In this document: piece after piece, positions 14,869 through 23,523 of the stretch
Layout: each line of letters starts with the position of its first letter
How positions within the stretch are numbered: the first letter of the stretch is position 1
Assembly: GCA_026002875.1 (NCBI GenBank)
Contig: BPGE01000001.1
Span: 3,968,001 to 4,032,000, forward strand
Direction of reading: 5' to 3'
DNA length: 64,000 nt
Origin: Bryobacteraceae bacterium
GTDB lineage: Bacteria > Acidobacteriota > Terriglobia > Bryobacterales > Bryobacteraceae
Translations under genes and position numbers: made by a program
The notes under the pieces: model-generated
What the model was told of the DNA's origin: nothing
What the model saw: the letters and a program-made list of their open reading frames with translations, nothing else
The model's database searches: none

Positions 14869-16326
14869 ATGGACATGACTCAGACGCCTGCGGCGGAACC
14901 TCAACACAAGTCGCTGGCAGCGCAGATCGCGGACGCGGTGCGGATGGTGGTGGGCAAGGCCAGCACCACGCGCACGTCCGAAACCGTCTACAACTCGACC
15001 ACGCGCACCGTGGACACTGTCGTCGACGACGGCCAGCAGGCCGCGCCGGATGCCGGATCCACCGTAGTGGTCATCAGCGATGCGGTGCAGAACGGCCAGC
15101 CGGAGCCCAAGCCTGAGCCGGCGGCAGCCAAGGCGCAGCCGCAGCCGGGTCCGGTCGATCTGGTCAAGGAAATCGGCGCCGCGCTCGATCCTCTCATGGC
15201 CGCTGTGAGCAAGCTGGACAGCCGCATCGCGGCAGTGGAGAAGCGCGCGGCGGTCTCCCAGAAGGTGAAATCCATGCCCAATTTCGTTTCCGTCGAGTCC
15301 AACTCGGGCGAGAAGTTCCCCGAGTTTGCGAAGTTTCTCGCGCAGGTCTCCGGCCTGACGCCCGGCCAGAAGCTGACCAAGGCCACGCTGACGACATCCG
15401 GCTGGACCTACGGCCTGAGCCTGCAGGAGGCGGACCGTTTCCTGGACTATATCGTCGACGAGTCGGTCCTGCTGAAGCAGATCCGCACCGTGCGAATGAC
15501 CGCGGCCAAGCACAGGATCGACAAGATCGGTCTGGGCGACCGTGTGCTGCGCAAGGGCCAGCCCGGGGTGGATCCCGGCGACACGGTCAGCGTTCCCGCT
15601 CCGACCGCCATCGAACTCGTGGCCTCCGAAGTCGTCGGCATCGTCTCGGTCAGGGACGATCTGATCGAGGACAACATTGAGGGCGAGGCGTTCGTCCAGC
15701 ATTTGCTCGGCATGATCGGCCGTGCGGCCGCCAACGAGATCGAGCAGGCCGCCATCCATGGCGACACGGGCGCGGCGGATCCCACGGGCATTCTCGACCG
15801 CTGGGACGGCTTCTACAAGCTGGCCAAGGCGGGCGGCGCCCATGTGATCGAGGCCATGGCGGACACGGACCGCTACTGGCCTGGCGCCAATGGCGGCAAG
15901 GCCACGCGCCTGGTCAAGACGCTGCCGACCAAGTACCGCCAGGACTACCGCACGCTGGCGGTGCTGCTGCACAACGACCTGTATCTGGATTACATGGACG
16001 AGCTGGCCAGCAAGGGCTACAGCGAAGCCTGGCAGGCCATCACCGGCATGCAGGACGTGCCGATCCGCTCGATCCGCAACATCCGGGTGCCGCTGCTGAA
16101 GACCGACATGGCCTTCACCTACAACAGCCAGAACTACACGGACGGCACGTTCGTGATGGTGACCGACCTGCGCAATCTGATCGTGGGCATCCAGCGCGAG
16201 ATCCGGATCGAGCCTCAGCGGTGGGCCCGCAAGCGCTGCACCGACTGGGTGATCTCGATGCGCGCCGACGTCAAGATCGAAAACGCTGACGCGATCGCGA
16301 TCTACGATCACGCCAAGGTGAGGTGA
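14869..16326 (+). CDS. Major capsid protein, HK97 fold
   Basis: The 485-residue protein has a Pro/Ala-rich, low-complexity N-terminal region (about residues 1-135) that should act as delta/scaffold domain, and then an HK97-like core starting near FVSVESNSGEKFPEF. Core features include VRMTAAKHRIDKIGLG, ELVASEVVGIVSVRDDLIEDN (the spine-helix start) and GMQDVPIRSIRNIRVP. ATG 14869 has AAGGAGAAGGAG just upstream; ATG 14728 in the same frame would add the protease-like element. Protease cleavage probably falls near residues 130-140. The gene follows the protease as expected. Confidence 0.85.
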   Translation: MDMTQTPAAEPQHKSLAAQIADAVRMVVGKASTTRTSETVYNSTTRTVDTVVDDGQQAAPDAGSTVVVISDAVQNGQPEPKPEPAAAKAQPQPGPVDLVKEIGAALDPLMAAVSKLDSRIAAVEKRAAVSQKVKSMPNFVSVESNSGEKFPEFAKFLAQVSGLTPGQKLTKATLTTSGWTYGLSLQEADRFLDYIVDESVLLKQIRTVRMTAAKHRIDKIGLGDRVLRKGQPGVDPGDTVSVPAPTAIELVASEVVGIVSVRDDLIEDNIEGEAFVQHLLGMIGRAAANEIEQAAIHGDTGAADPTGILDRWDGFYKLAKAGGAHVIEAMADTDRYWPGANGGKATRLVKTLPTKYRQDYRTLAVLLHNDLYLDYMDELASKGYSEAWQAITGMQDVPIRSIRNIRVPLLKTDMAFTYNSQNYTDGTFVMVTDLRNLIVGIQREIRIEPQRWARKRCTDWVISMRADVKIENADAIAIYDHAKVR

Positions 16327-16333
16327 ACTCTGG

Positions 16334-16354
16334 GGGCCGGCGCCCCGCCGGCCC
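16334..16354 (+). terminator. Hairpin after the capsid gene
   Basis: GGGCCGGC (16334-16341) pairs with GCCGGCCC (16347-16354) across five bases. There is no T-run. A GC-rich stem at this place may stabilise the capsid mRNA 3' end or attenuate downstream transcription, as is common after phage capsid genes. Confidence 0.45.
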
Positions 16355-16372
16355 AGTCTCGAGGAGAAACAG

Positions 16373-16597
16373 ATGGCTGAGAAGAAACAGAACGCGAAAC
16401 TGTGGGCCGTGTTCCAGCGGCCGGCCGGCTCGCTCACGCTCGGCGCCGTACGGCTGGCGCCCTTCGCAGCGGTGGCGGTCGATCCGGCTACTGCGGCGCT
16501 CGCCTGCCCGGAGACGACCCCTGTGCGGTTTTTCGATTCCGAGAAGTCCGCCGAGGCCGAGATCGAGAGGATCCGCGCGGAGGCGGCAAAGAGCTGA
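16373..16597 (+). CDS. Small structural-region protein, unknown
   Basis: The 74-residue protein starts after GAGGAG (16361-16366) and has a beta-rich N-terminal half (LWAVFQRPAGSLTLGAVRLA) and a charged helical end (EKSAEAEIERIRAEAAK). It lies between capsid and connector genes, where decoration or small neck proteins often occur. No family is recognised. Confidence 0.5.
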   Translation: MAEKKQNAKLWAVFQRPAGSLTLGAVRLAPFAAVAVDPATAALACPETTPVRFFDSEKSAEAEIERIRAEAAKS

Positions 16598-16606
16598 GGA
16601 GGTTGA

Positions 16607-17479
16607 ATGGCGGCGCTATTGACCAGCTTGAGCCCGACGCCGGCCCGGCCCGGCGAGTGGCTCACCCTGTCAGGATCAGGCTTCCTGCCGGGCGTCCGGG
16701 TGGATTACCGCGCGGCGAATGTTTCCGCCAGCGATACAAACCCGCAGCTGGTCAGTAGCTCCGAGCTGCGGTCGATCGTGCCGGATCTGTTCCAGGGAAT
16801 GTCCGGGCAGCTACTGGTGTCAGTGCTGAATCCCGGCGATGACCCAACCAACGAGCTCGCCCTGGATATTGCCGCCAACCCCGATGTCGCCCAGACCTTC
16901 CCGCTCGTCTCCCTCGGACAGCTCAAATCCGCATTGGGGCTCCGGTTGGATGACGAGAGCCAGGACGATCGGTTCCGGCAGCTGATCCTGCTCGCCAGCG
17001 CCGCCATCGCCGGCTACTGCGAGCGCGAGTTCCGGGTGCTGGAATACGCCGAGTCCTATGACGGCGACGGAACGAGCGTTCTACGGTTGCGCCACACGCC
17101 GATCATTGAGGTCCTTGCGCTATCGATCTTCGGCCAACTGGTGCCAGTGAGCGAAGTCAAGGTCACGCCAGAGTTCCTGCAGTTTGAGGACGCAGGATCC
17201 TACGAGGCCAGGATCAGGGCCATGGCGCGATATTTCCCGGCCGGCGTTCAGAACATCCAGGTCTCCTACCGGGCGGGCTACGAGCAGGTGCCGGCCGAAA
17301 TCGCGCAGGCCTGCATCTTGCAGGTCTCCTACCTCATGAACACGCTCGCCAAACAGGGCGTGGCCAACGAGGGCAATACTACGGCTGGCGTCCAGACGGC
17401 CTTCCAGCAGGGTCTGCTGGCTCCAGCCGCCCGGGTTCTGGCCAATCGGTACCGCAGGCCGAAGGTGCTGGCGCCATGA
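16607..17479 (+). CDS. IPT/TIG domain fused to head-tail connector (gp6-like adaptor)
   Basis: The 290-residue protein has two parts. Residues about 5-90 look like an IPT/TIG immunoglobulin-like domain (LTSLSPTPARPGEWLTLSGS, then GVRVDYRAANVSA and a SELRSIVPDLFQG stretch). Residues about 100-290 look like a gp6-type head-tail adaptor: VSLGQLKSALGLRLDDESQDD, LASAAIAGYCEREF and a helical C-terminus. Usual adaptors have 100-200 residues, so the Ig-like part is an addition. It probably decorates the neck while the C-terminal part docks on the portal. GAGGTTGA precedes ATG 16607. Confidence 0.7.
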   Translation: MAALLTSLSPTPARPGEWLTLSGSGFLPGVRVDYRAANVSASDTNPQLVSSSELRSIVPDLFQGMSGQLLVSVLNPGDDPTNELALDIAANPDVAQTFPLVSLGQLKSALGLRLDDESQDDRFRQLILLASAAIAGYCEREFRVLEYAESYDGDGTSVLRLRHTPIIEVLALSIFGQLVPVSEVKVTPEFLQFEDAGSYEARIRAMARYFPAGVQNIQVSYRAGYEQVPAEIAQACILQVSYLMNTLAKQGVANEGNTTAGVQTAFQQGLLAPAARVLANRYRRPKVLAP

Positions 17480-18045
17480 AGATCGATTTCGACTGGAATG
17501 ATCCCAACCGGCTGCTCCGGCAGGTGCATGATGAGCTGCGCAGGCGCGGCGACGCGATTCGGGCCGTGCCTGAATCGGCGGTGCGCGCCGGGGCTTTCGA
17601 GCTGCTGGCGCAGATCAAGCAGGCTTTGCCGAAGAAGACCTCGACGCTGGCCAGGAGCGCGACGGTGCGCTTCGAGAGGCCGGAGGCTGGCTCATTTCTG
17701 GCGCGCATCGGCACCCATCTGCCCTATGCCGCCTACATCGAATATGGCACCGGGATATTCGGCCCGCGGCAGAGGCCGATCGTGCCGGTCCGGGCCAGAG
17801 CGTTGCGCTGGTTCGCGCCACTGCAGATCGGCATGACCGGCGATGGCAAGACCGTCTATCGGAGCGCGAAGACGCGGTCGGGCCAGACCACCGTGGCGCG
17901 CAAGGCGGAAATCGCGGCAATCTTCCGCAGAAGCGTGAGGGGCATGAAGCCGCGGCCCGTCTGGCGCGAGCAGACGGCGAAGTTCCTGCCACGGTATGTA
18001 TACCTGATCCAGCGTGAACTGCGCAAGGAGACCGGCGGGCGATGA
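17476..18045 (+). CDS. Head-tail joining/neck protein (HK97 gp10-like)
   Basis: The 189-residue protein fits the HK97 gp10-type neck or head-closure family: an N-terminal helix, PKKTSTLARSATVRF, and the typical LPYAAYIEYGTGIFGPRQRP turn, followed by a RPVWREQ segment near the end. These proteins connect the adaptor ring to the tail. It overlaps the adaptor and the next gene by 4 bases each. Position between connector and tail terminator supports the call. Confidence 0.72.
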   Translation: MKIDFDWNDPNRLLRQVHDELRRRGDAIRAVPESAVRAGAFELLAQIKQALPKKTSTLARSATVRFERPEAGSFLARIGTHLPYAAYIEYGTGIFGPRQRPIVPVRARALRWFAPLQIGMTGDGKTVYRSAKTRSGQTTVARKAEIAAIFRRSVRGMKPRPVWREQTAKFLPRYVYLIQRELRKETGGR

Positions 18046-18515
18046 GCGACATCTATTTTGCGACCGAACAGGCGGTGCTAGACATGCTTCGCCAAGCGCC
18101 GGGTCTCGCCATGGTGAAGACCTTCGAAGCCGACATCCGGGAGGCGTTTTTCAGCGGAGAATCCCCCGCGCGCGGCTTCAATCCAGGCGAGCTGCCGGCC
18201 GTCAACGTCAGCGCGGTGGCAGAGCCCTGCGAGAGCGAACCGTTCACGGCTGGAGAAATCCGCTATCAGGTGCCGGTGACGGTGGTTATCGTCACCAGGC
18301 ATCAAGACAAGGGCCTGGCGCGGTCCGCCGCCCGCGCGATCCAGTGGGAAGTCGAGAAGCTGGTCCACCAGGCGCGCCGGTCGGCCAATCCCTTGGGGCC
18401 GAACTCAGTAGTGACGGGACCGGTGAGGAGCTCTCTGGCGGTAATCCAGGACCGTCCGGCGCATTTCGGGCTGGCGCAGGTGGATTTTACCGTGACGAAG
18501 GTGGTGCCCCTATGA
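18042..18515 (+). CDS. Tail terminator/minor tail protein candidate
   Basis: The 157-residue alpha/beta protein starts with helices (IYFATEQAVLDMLRQAPG) and continues with strands (IRYQVPVTVVIVTRHQDKG, QVDFTVTKVV). This is the shape of tail-terminator proteins (lambda gpU or HK97 gp11 type). It sits between the neck protein and the tail tube gene, where the terminator belongs. The call depends mainly on order and size. Confidence 0.55.
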   Translation: MSDIYFATEQAVLDMLRQAPGLAMVKTFEADIREAFFSGESPARGFNPGELPAVNVSAVAEPCESEPFTAGEIRYQVPVTVVIVTRHQDKGLARSAARAIQWEVEKLVHQARRSANPLGPNSVVTGPVRSSLAVIQDRPAHFGLAQVDFTVTKVVPL

Positions 18516-18688
18516 GGGCCAGATGCAAAGCGCCCGTGCAGATTTACGAGCAGGGCGTCGAGGGAGTTTACGAGCCGGGCCAGCTCGTCGGCGATGACCG
18601 CGCGGCCTGCCTCGTCGAGAAATACCCACAGTGGTTCGAGGCCGTGCGCGAAGAGCGGCCGGCCCGCAAGAGGGAGGGTAAGGACTGA
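18512..18688 (+). CDS. Short phage protein (58 residues)
   Basis: The frame from ATG 18512 overlaps the previous stop as ATGA and the tail-tube start as TGATG, so it fills the operon exactly. The peptide includes EGVYEPGQLVGDDRAACLVEKYP, a pattern similar to short phage neck-region proteins, and a basic end. No named family is recognised. Confidence 0.5.
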   Translation: MRARCKAPVQIYEQGVEGVYEPGQLVGDDRAACLVEKYPQWFEAVREERPARKREGKD

Positions 18689-19692
18689 TGCCGAAATCCA
18701 TCATCGGTGCATGGCGCGGCTTCTCGCTCGCCAAGCAGGCCGACATCCAGACGCCGGCAACCGTCGACACGCTGCTCTATTTCGAGGGCGAGCCGATGGA
18801 GCCGGAGATCGACACTTTCTATGTCAACGACAGCGAGATCACCGGCGAGCTGCTGCCCACGGTGGCACGCGCGCTGAATAAGAAATTCACTGGCAAGCAC
18901 AAGACCAAGGCGTTTCCCCACATCGTGGGCCTGTTCGCCAGCCAGGCGATGGGGCGCGATACGGTCACGCAGGTAGCCACGACGTCAGCCTACCAGCACA
19001 AGATCGAGATCGACAAGAACGTCGTCGAGTTGCCGTTCCGGACGATGATCGAAAACGACGGGTACCAGCAGCGGAAATTCACTGGCGTGGCCTGCACCGG
19101 GTTTTCCCTGTCCGGCGAGCGCGGCGGGTTCGTCGAGTTCGAGGCCGATCTGCTGGGATCAGGCGCCGAGTCCGCAGACGCAACCCCAAGGCCGGCGCGC
19201 ATCAATGAAAGTTACCTCACCTATCAGGATGTCAAGCTGACGCGCGGCGGGACATTCAACGGCAGCGACGTGACCGGAGGCGACGACCTGAGCGCTCCGT
19301 TGAAGAGCTTCAAGGTGGAGTTCAAGAACAACGGCAAAGGAGTCCACCTGTTCGGAGATCCGAGCGGGAACATGGGCTCGATCCGCCGCGGCCAGAAATA
19401 CGAGGTGTCGCTCGAACTGGACTTCGAGCTCGAGGATGCCTCCCACCGCACGGCGCTGTTGGCCGGGACCGAGTATGTCATCTCGCTCCCGATGGTCGGC
19501 GCCGTGGCGGACGGCACGGCGTGCTATACCGTCGAATTGATCTTCCCGCGCGCGGTTTACCGCGAGGCGAAGAAGGGTGTGGATGACGGCACGCTGACGG
19601 TGGCGGCGAAATTCGCCGCGCTGAGCCATCCGGCCCACGGAGGGTTCATTGTGCGCGTCGTCAACCTGTTCCAGAACAACTATCTCGGCTGA
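18688..19692 (+). CDS. Major tail tube protein
   Basis: The 334-residue protein is rich in beta strands and lies between the terminator and the chaperone genes, the position of the tail tube gene in siphophages. Patterns include QADIQTPATVDTLLYFEGEP near the start and VACTGFSLSGERGGFVEFEA in the centre. It is longer than lambda gpV (246 residues), mostly through extra strands. It would stack as hexamers round the tape measure. No sheath gene accompanies it, so the tail should be non-contractile. Confidence 0.72.
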   Translation: MPKSIIGAWRGFSLAKQADIQTPATVDTLLYFEGEPMEPEIDTFYVNDSEITGELLPTVARALNKKFTGKHKTKAFPHIVGLFASQAMGRDTVTQVATTSAYQHKIEIDKNVVELPFRTMIENDGYQQRKFTGVACTGFSLSGERGGFVEFEADLLGSGAESADATPRPARINESYLTYQDVKLTRGGTFNGSDVTGGDDLSAPLKSFKVEFKNNGKGVHLFGDPSGNMGSIRRGQKYEVSLELDFELEDASHRTALLAGTEYVISLPMVGAVADGTACYTVELIFPRAVYREAKKGVDDGTLTVAAKFAALSHPAHGGFIVRVVNLFQNNYLG

Positions 19693-19708
19693 TTGCAAGG
19701 AGGCATGA

Positions 19709-20122
19709 ATGGTACAGATCGCGACTGACAACCTGCGGATCCCGGTGCCGGTCGGCAATGAGGACGTCGTCTTCGTCTGCCGCCGGCCGAGGGCGAAGGA
19801 AATCTCGAATTTTCTCAACAACCGCTGGCGCCGCGGGCCGCGCGGCAAGATCATCGACCGGCTCTATGATGCTCGCCGGGAATTCGTCGACTCGATTCTG
19901 ATTGACGTCGAAAATGTCACCTGGAAAACGGCGGCCGGGGAAACGGTGCCGCTGAATGCCGGCACCGTGCTGACCGAGGCCGACCGCCAGCATTGGAGCG
20001 AGATGCTGGGCGAACCCGTCGCCAGCTGGAAGGACCTGATCCCGCTCAACTGGAAGTCCGCCGTGGCGATGCATTTCGAGGACGCCCTGAATTTCAGCCA
20101 GGAGGGCGAGGAGGGAAACTGA
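19709..20122 (+). CDS. Tail assembly chaperone, short form (gpG-like)
   Basis: The 137-residue protein sits between tail tube and tape measure and ends at TGA 20120-20122. The codons just before the stop contain the heptamer GGGAAAC read as G GGA AAC, and the -1 frame beyond is open to 20445. This is the standard G/GT arrangement of siphophage tail chaperones that bind the tape measure during tail assembly. The protein contains VVFVCRRPRAKEISNFLNNR and is alpha/beta. AGGAGG at 19699-19704 serves ATG 19709. Confidence 0.75.
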   Translation: MVQIATDNLRIPVPVGNEDVVFVCRRPRAKEISNFLNNRWRRGPRGKIIDRLYDARREFVDSILIDVENVTWKTAAGETVPLNAGTVLTEADRQHWSEMLGEPVASWKDLIPLNWKSAVAMHFEDALNFSQEGEEGN

Positions 20123-20154
20123 CTGCGCGCGTCCTCCGGTTTCTGGAGGAGGAC
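20113..20154 (+). promoter_or_regulatory. Programmed -1 frameshift site with downstream stem-loop
   Basis: GGGAAAC (20113-20119) fits the X XXY YYZ rule in the frame of the G-like gene and lies directly before its stop. A seven-pair stem, GTCCTCC (20131-20137) with GGAGGAC (20148-20154), starts 11 bases after the heptamer. Slippage would join the G-like protein to LTARVLRFLEEDYAKKERD and beyond. Confidence 0.72.
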
Positions 20155-20445
20155 TATGCGAAGAAGGAGCGGGACTGCGATGCGTGCGAGGCACCGGAAC
20201 ACGATATCCAGGACGACGGCCGGTGCAGCATCTGTCCGTTGCGCCGGTTGGACGCACTGTATCCAGAAGAGTTCCGCTCCTGGGTCTTCAATCTCATCCG
20301 CCTGTACAAGTGGCGGCAGGCCGGCTACCGCCTGGATGGCGAGGAACTCGACTTTGACCAGTGGGCGGCCCTGGCGGAGATCACCAGATGGTTTGCCGTG
20401 CAGGATATCGAGGCGCAGACGCGATTATTGGGCAGGGCTCTTTGA
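20120..20445 (+). CDS. Frameshift extension of the tail assembly chaperone (T part of gpGT)
   Basis: After a -1 shift at 20113-20119 translation continues as LTARVLRFLEEDYAKK and runs 108 codons to TAA/TGA at 20445. The extension has four cysteines in a CDAC...CSIC pattern (C-x2-C, 14 residues, C-x2-C) that could bind zinc, and then a Trp-rich helical end (FRSWVFNLIRLYKWRQAGY). It has no good start of its own, which supports synthesis as a fusion. Zinc-finger-like T parts occur in other siphophage chaperones. Confidence 0.68.
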
Positions 20446-20640
20446 CGGGCTCGCTGGCGCAAGCACCCAGCGGAGGAGGCGAAGGGCCAGGGAGATCACC
20501 CAGAACAAGCCGGCCACGGCGAAGCAGAACAGCCCGGCCAGCGCGAGGGCGCCGCGGCGCAAGGAATCGATGAGCCAGAACGCCGCCAGCACCAACAGGC
20601 CTCCGATTAATGCTGCCGCTATGGTCGCCATCGCCTTCAT
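20425..20640 (-). CDS. Antisense small membrane protein within the late operon
   Basis: On the minus strand an open frame from ATG 20640 encodes 71 residues with two hydrophobic helices (around ATIAAALIGGLLVLAAFWLI and ALAGLFCFAVAGLFWVISL). The plus strand has no convincing gene between 20446 and 20666, so the frame is not a shadow of a phage gene. It overlaps the end of the chaperone extension by 21 bases. No clear RBS is seen. It could be a lysogenic-conversion gene (moron); confidence is limited. Confidence 0.4.
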   Translation of the reverse strand: MKAMATIAAALIGGLLVLAAFWLIDSLRRGALALAGLFCFAVAGLFWVISLALRLLRWVLAPASPSKSPAQ

Positions 20641-20666
20641 ATTACGGCGGTGCTGGGAGAAATGCA

Positions 20667-23165
20667 ATGGCCGCTAATACCATCGAAGCAGTGCTCGTGT
20701 CCCGGTATGTCGACCACGTCAGCGCCGGCGTGCGCCGCACCATGGATACGATGCGCGCGGGGATCATGACCATGGCGGCTGGCGCGCAGGCGGCCGTAGA
20801 CGGAATGGTCAGTTCCTGGATCAATTTCGGCCTCCAGATGATGAATGTCAGCCGGCAGGGCGCATCCGCTTCGCAGGGACTGGCATGGCGCTTCGCAGCG
20901 CTGGGAGTCGTCGTGACGGGCGTCTTCGCCCGTATCGCGACCGCTGCAGCCTCGTTCTTGGCGGACATCACCAGGCAGGCCAGCGAGGTGCTCGAACTGA
21001 AACTTGCCTTCGAGAGCCTGACGGCCACCATGGGGGTGGCTGCGGACACAATGATGGGGGACCTCAAGCGGGCCACCGAAGGATTGGTCTCCAGCACCAT
21101 ATTGCTGCGCAATGCCAACCGCGTCCTCAGCGCAGACATCCCGCTGACCAGCCAGCAATACGTTCAGCTGGTCAGCTCGATCTTCAAGCTCAGCAAGGCT
21201 GCCGGCGTGGATGCGGCACAAGCGATCCAGACGCTGACGGACGCGCTGATCCGGGGCAACGCCCGCGGCTTGCAGGCGCTGGGCTTGAACCTCGGTTCCG
21301 TGCGCGATGCCATCAGCCAGATGGCCGAGGCCACCGGGCAAAGCACGAGCAAAGTCGAGGCTGATGCCAAACTGCGCGTCTTCTACAATGAGCTGCTGCG
21401 CGCCACGTCGAGCGCTGCGCAAAAGAACGCCGCCGATTACTTCAGTCTCACAGACGCGTTTACCAAATCCCAGAACGTCTTCAAGGCCTGGGTGAATTCC
21501 ATCGGCGAGGCCATTGGCCGCAGCGAAGTGTTCGAGCAGCTCCTGCAGCGCTTGAGCCGCGCGCTCGATGACATGGGGCCGTCTGCGTCCGGCGTTGAGA
21601 AGATGGCCCTCGCGGTCAACCGCGCTCTGATCGACATGATGCAGCTGCTGGCGCGGATTCTCGATCTGATCACCGCCTTCGGCCCAGTCTGGGCGAGCCT
21701 CTATGCGGGACTGAAGGCGCTCGGCGGCCTTGCGTTCTACGTGCTGAACCTGATTCTCGGAGTAGTCGTCCATGTGGTTGGACGCCTGGTCGAGGTTCTG
21801 AGCCTGATCCCGCGCATCGGCGAGATGTTCAAGCCTGTCGTGGCCGAGATGGCCAGGCTGCGGGACCAGCTGCTGGATTGGCGGTGGCGGGGCATCGAGA
21901 CCTTTCAGCGGAGCTTCGATGGTTTCGGATCCGGCGTGATCGCCCTGGAACGGATGTCGGAGTCGCTCAAAAGCACTGCGCGCGAGATGGAGCGATTCGC
22001 GGGCAGCGTTGTCAGAGGCGCGGCGTCGACCGGGAGCATGCGCCGGGAGACGGAGCGCGCGGCCCTCACCGTGGAGCAGCTGAAGGAGCAGACGAAGAAG
22101 TACAACGAGCTGGCCTCGGAGTTCCAGAAGCGCTGGGTCACTCCTCCCATCCAGGCCACGCTGGACTACATCGCCACGCTGAACGAAATCAATAGGCTCA
22201 CCGCCGTGAGCGAGCGGCGGAAGAATGTGCTACGGGAGGAGGCGTTCCGGGCATGGCTGAAGCGGATGCGGGAACTGGACAAGGAGGCCAGAGACAAGGC
22301 CTTCGTTGAATGGAAAGAGCAATGGGAGCTGGAGCGGATGCTGCTCGAGCATCAGAAGGATTTGAGCCGGATGCCCCAGCCGCCACAACGGCCGGATGTC
22401 AATCTCGGCTCGGATCCGTTCTTTTCCGGGCACCGCCAGGCCGAGTTGGCCCGCATGCAGGAGTGGCAGCGTGCGCAAGAGGCGCTGCAGAAGCAAATGG
22501 ATCGCAACACGCCGGATTGGGCGAAGCCGGTGCGGGATCTCCATCTCGAGCTGGACAAGCTGAACCAGATCAGGATGGACCCTTTCCACCAGACCATTGG
22601 AGCGCTCCGGTCTGGCATCGCCGACTTCGCCTCTGGCGCGGGGCAGGCGTTTGCGAATTTCTTCTCCGACCTCGTCAGCGGTCAGGAGAATGCTGGCAAG
22701 AAGCTGCTGGCCGCGTTCCTCGGCATGATCGGGCAGATGCTCGTCAAGCAAGGGGTATTCCTGATTCAGGCAGGCATCGCTGAAATGGCGCTGGCGTCTA
22801 CCTTCGTCGGAAAAATGATGGGCGCGTCGCACGCGGCCGGCGCCAGGGCTGTGGCTACCGGCACGGTGATGGCAGCGCTGGGAGGCGCCATGGTGGGAGC
22901 CGCGGCGGTCATGGCCCAGACGAACCGCGCCGGGGCTGGCGCAACGTTCCAGGAGAATGTGCCGCGGCCGATTTCCGGGGCCCAGGTCCAGGTGATCGAA
23001 GTCGGCGCCGCCGGGCGGGCCCAGAGCCGAACCGAAGTCCAGCAGCAACAACCGAAGGAACTGGGCACTCTGATGATCAAGCTCGACCGCGGGCTGATCG
23101 TTCAGGAGGTCAAGTCGAATATCCAGGCGAACGGACCATTGCGGACCGTGATCCAGAACATCTGA
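20667..23165 (+). CDS. Tail tape measure protein
   Basis: The 832-residue protein has long helical, Ala-rich parts, hydrophobic segments (around GLAWRFAALGVVVTGVFARI and near residues 365-395 and 700-770) and coiled coils, as expected for a tape measure that sets tail length and helps DNA injection. GGGAGA at 20655-20660 selects ATG 20667. At about 0.15 nm per residue the tail would be roughly 125 nm, an estimate from the general rule. It follows the chaperone pair directly, as in siphophages. Confidence 0.88.
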   Translation: MAANTIEAVLVSRYVDHVSAGVRRTMDTMRAGIMTMAAGAQAAVDGMVSSWINFGLQMMNVSRQGASASQGLAWRFAALGVVVTGVFARIATAAASFLADITRQASEVLELKLAFESLTATMGVAADTMMGDLKRATEGLVSSTILLRNANRVLSADIPLTSQQYVQLVSSIFKLSKAAGVDAAQAIQTLTDALIRGNARGLQALGLNLGSVRDAISQMAEATGQSTSKVEADAKLRVFYNELLRATSSAAQKNAADYFSLTDAFTKSQNVFKAWVNSIGEAIGRSEVFEQLLQRLSRALDDMGPSASGVEKMALAVNRALIDMMQLLARILDLITAFGPVWASLYAGLKALGGLAFYVLNLILGVVVHVVGRLVEVLSLIPRIGEMFKPVVAEMARLRDQLLDWRWRGIETFQRSFDGFGSGVIALERMSESLKSTAREMERFAGSVVRGAASTGSMRRETERAALTVEQLKEQTKKYNELASEFQKRWVTPPIQATLDYIATLNEINRLTAVSERRKNVLREEAFRAWLKRMRELDKEARDKAFVEWKEQWELERMLLEHQKDLSRMPQPPQRPDVNLGSDPFFSGHRQAELARMQEWQRAQEALQKQMDRNTPDWAKPVRDLHLELDKLNQIRMDPFHQTIGALRSGIADFASGAGQAFANFFSDLVSGQENAGKKLLAAFLGMIGQMLVKQGVFLIQAGIAEMALASTFVGKMMGASHAAGARAVATGTVMAALGGAMVGAAAVMAQTNRAGAGATFQENVPRPISGAQVQVIEVGAAGRAQSRTEVQQQQPKELGTLMIKLDRGLIVQEVKSNIQANGPLRTVIQNI

Positions 23166-23166
23166 C

Positions 23167-23523
23167 ATGGCTGATTTCCCAACAACCCGCAGGCCCGATT
23201 ATCCGGTGGAGGTGCAGGCACAGGAACCGGAAGTGCTCGTATCACGGCACCGAGACGGCAGCGAGCAGCGGCGCCTACGCGGCGCCGGCGACAAGCGGAT
23301 CTTCCGATTCACGATCGGCCAGTCTACTCCGCTCACCAGGCAGGAAGCGCAGCAGTTTCTGGATCATTTCGCGCAACAATCCGGCCAGCTGTTCGCCTTC
23401 AACTGGACTCACCCCGAGTGGAACGAGATCATGGTCGTCCGCTACGCCGGGCCCATTCAGGTCAGGCATGTCGGCTATAACGCCTACGAGCTCGAGGTGC
23501 AGCTGAAGGAGGTGCCGGCGTGA
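23167..23523 (+). CDS. Minor tail protein (lambda gpM-like)
   Basis: The 118-residue protein starts two bases after the tape measure stop and ends in a TGA overlap with the tail-tip gene. The pattern LTRQEAQQFLDHFAQQSGQLFAFNW and a final YNAYELEVQLKEV matches the small tail-tip proteins of the gpM type. These assemble at the distal end of the tail. The following gene begins with a gpL-like region, which gives the M-L-J order. Confidence 0.68.
   Translation: MADFPTTRRPDYPVEVQAQEPEVLVSRHRDGSEQRRLRGAGDKRIFRFTIGQSTPLTRQEAQQFLDHFAQQSGQLFAFNWTHPEWNEIMVVRYAGPIQVRHVGYNAYELEVQLKEVPA

Noticed and set aside
20156-20677. A 173-codon plus-strand frame after the tail chaperone
   Set aside because: Its Arg/Ser-rich translation overlaps the frameshift extension and then the minus-strand membrane gene; it has no RBS and no domain.
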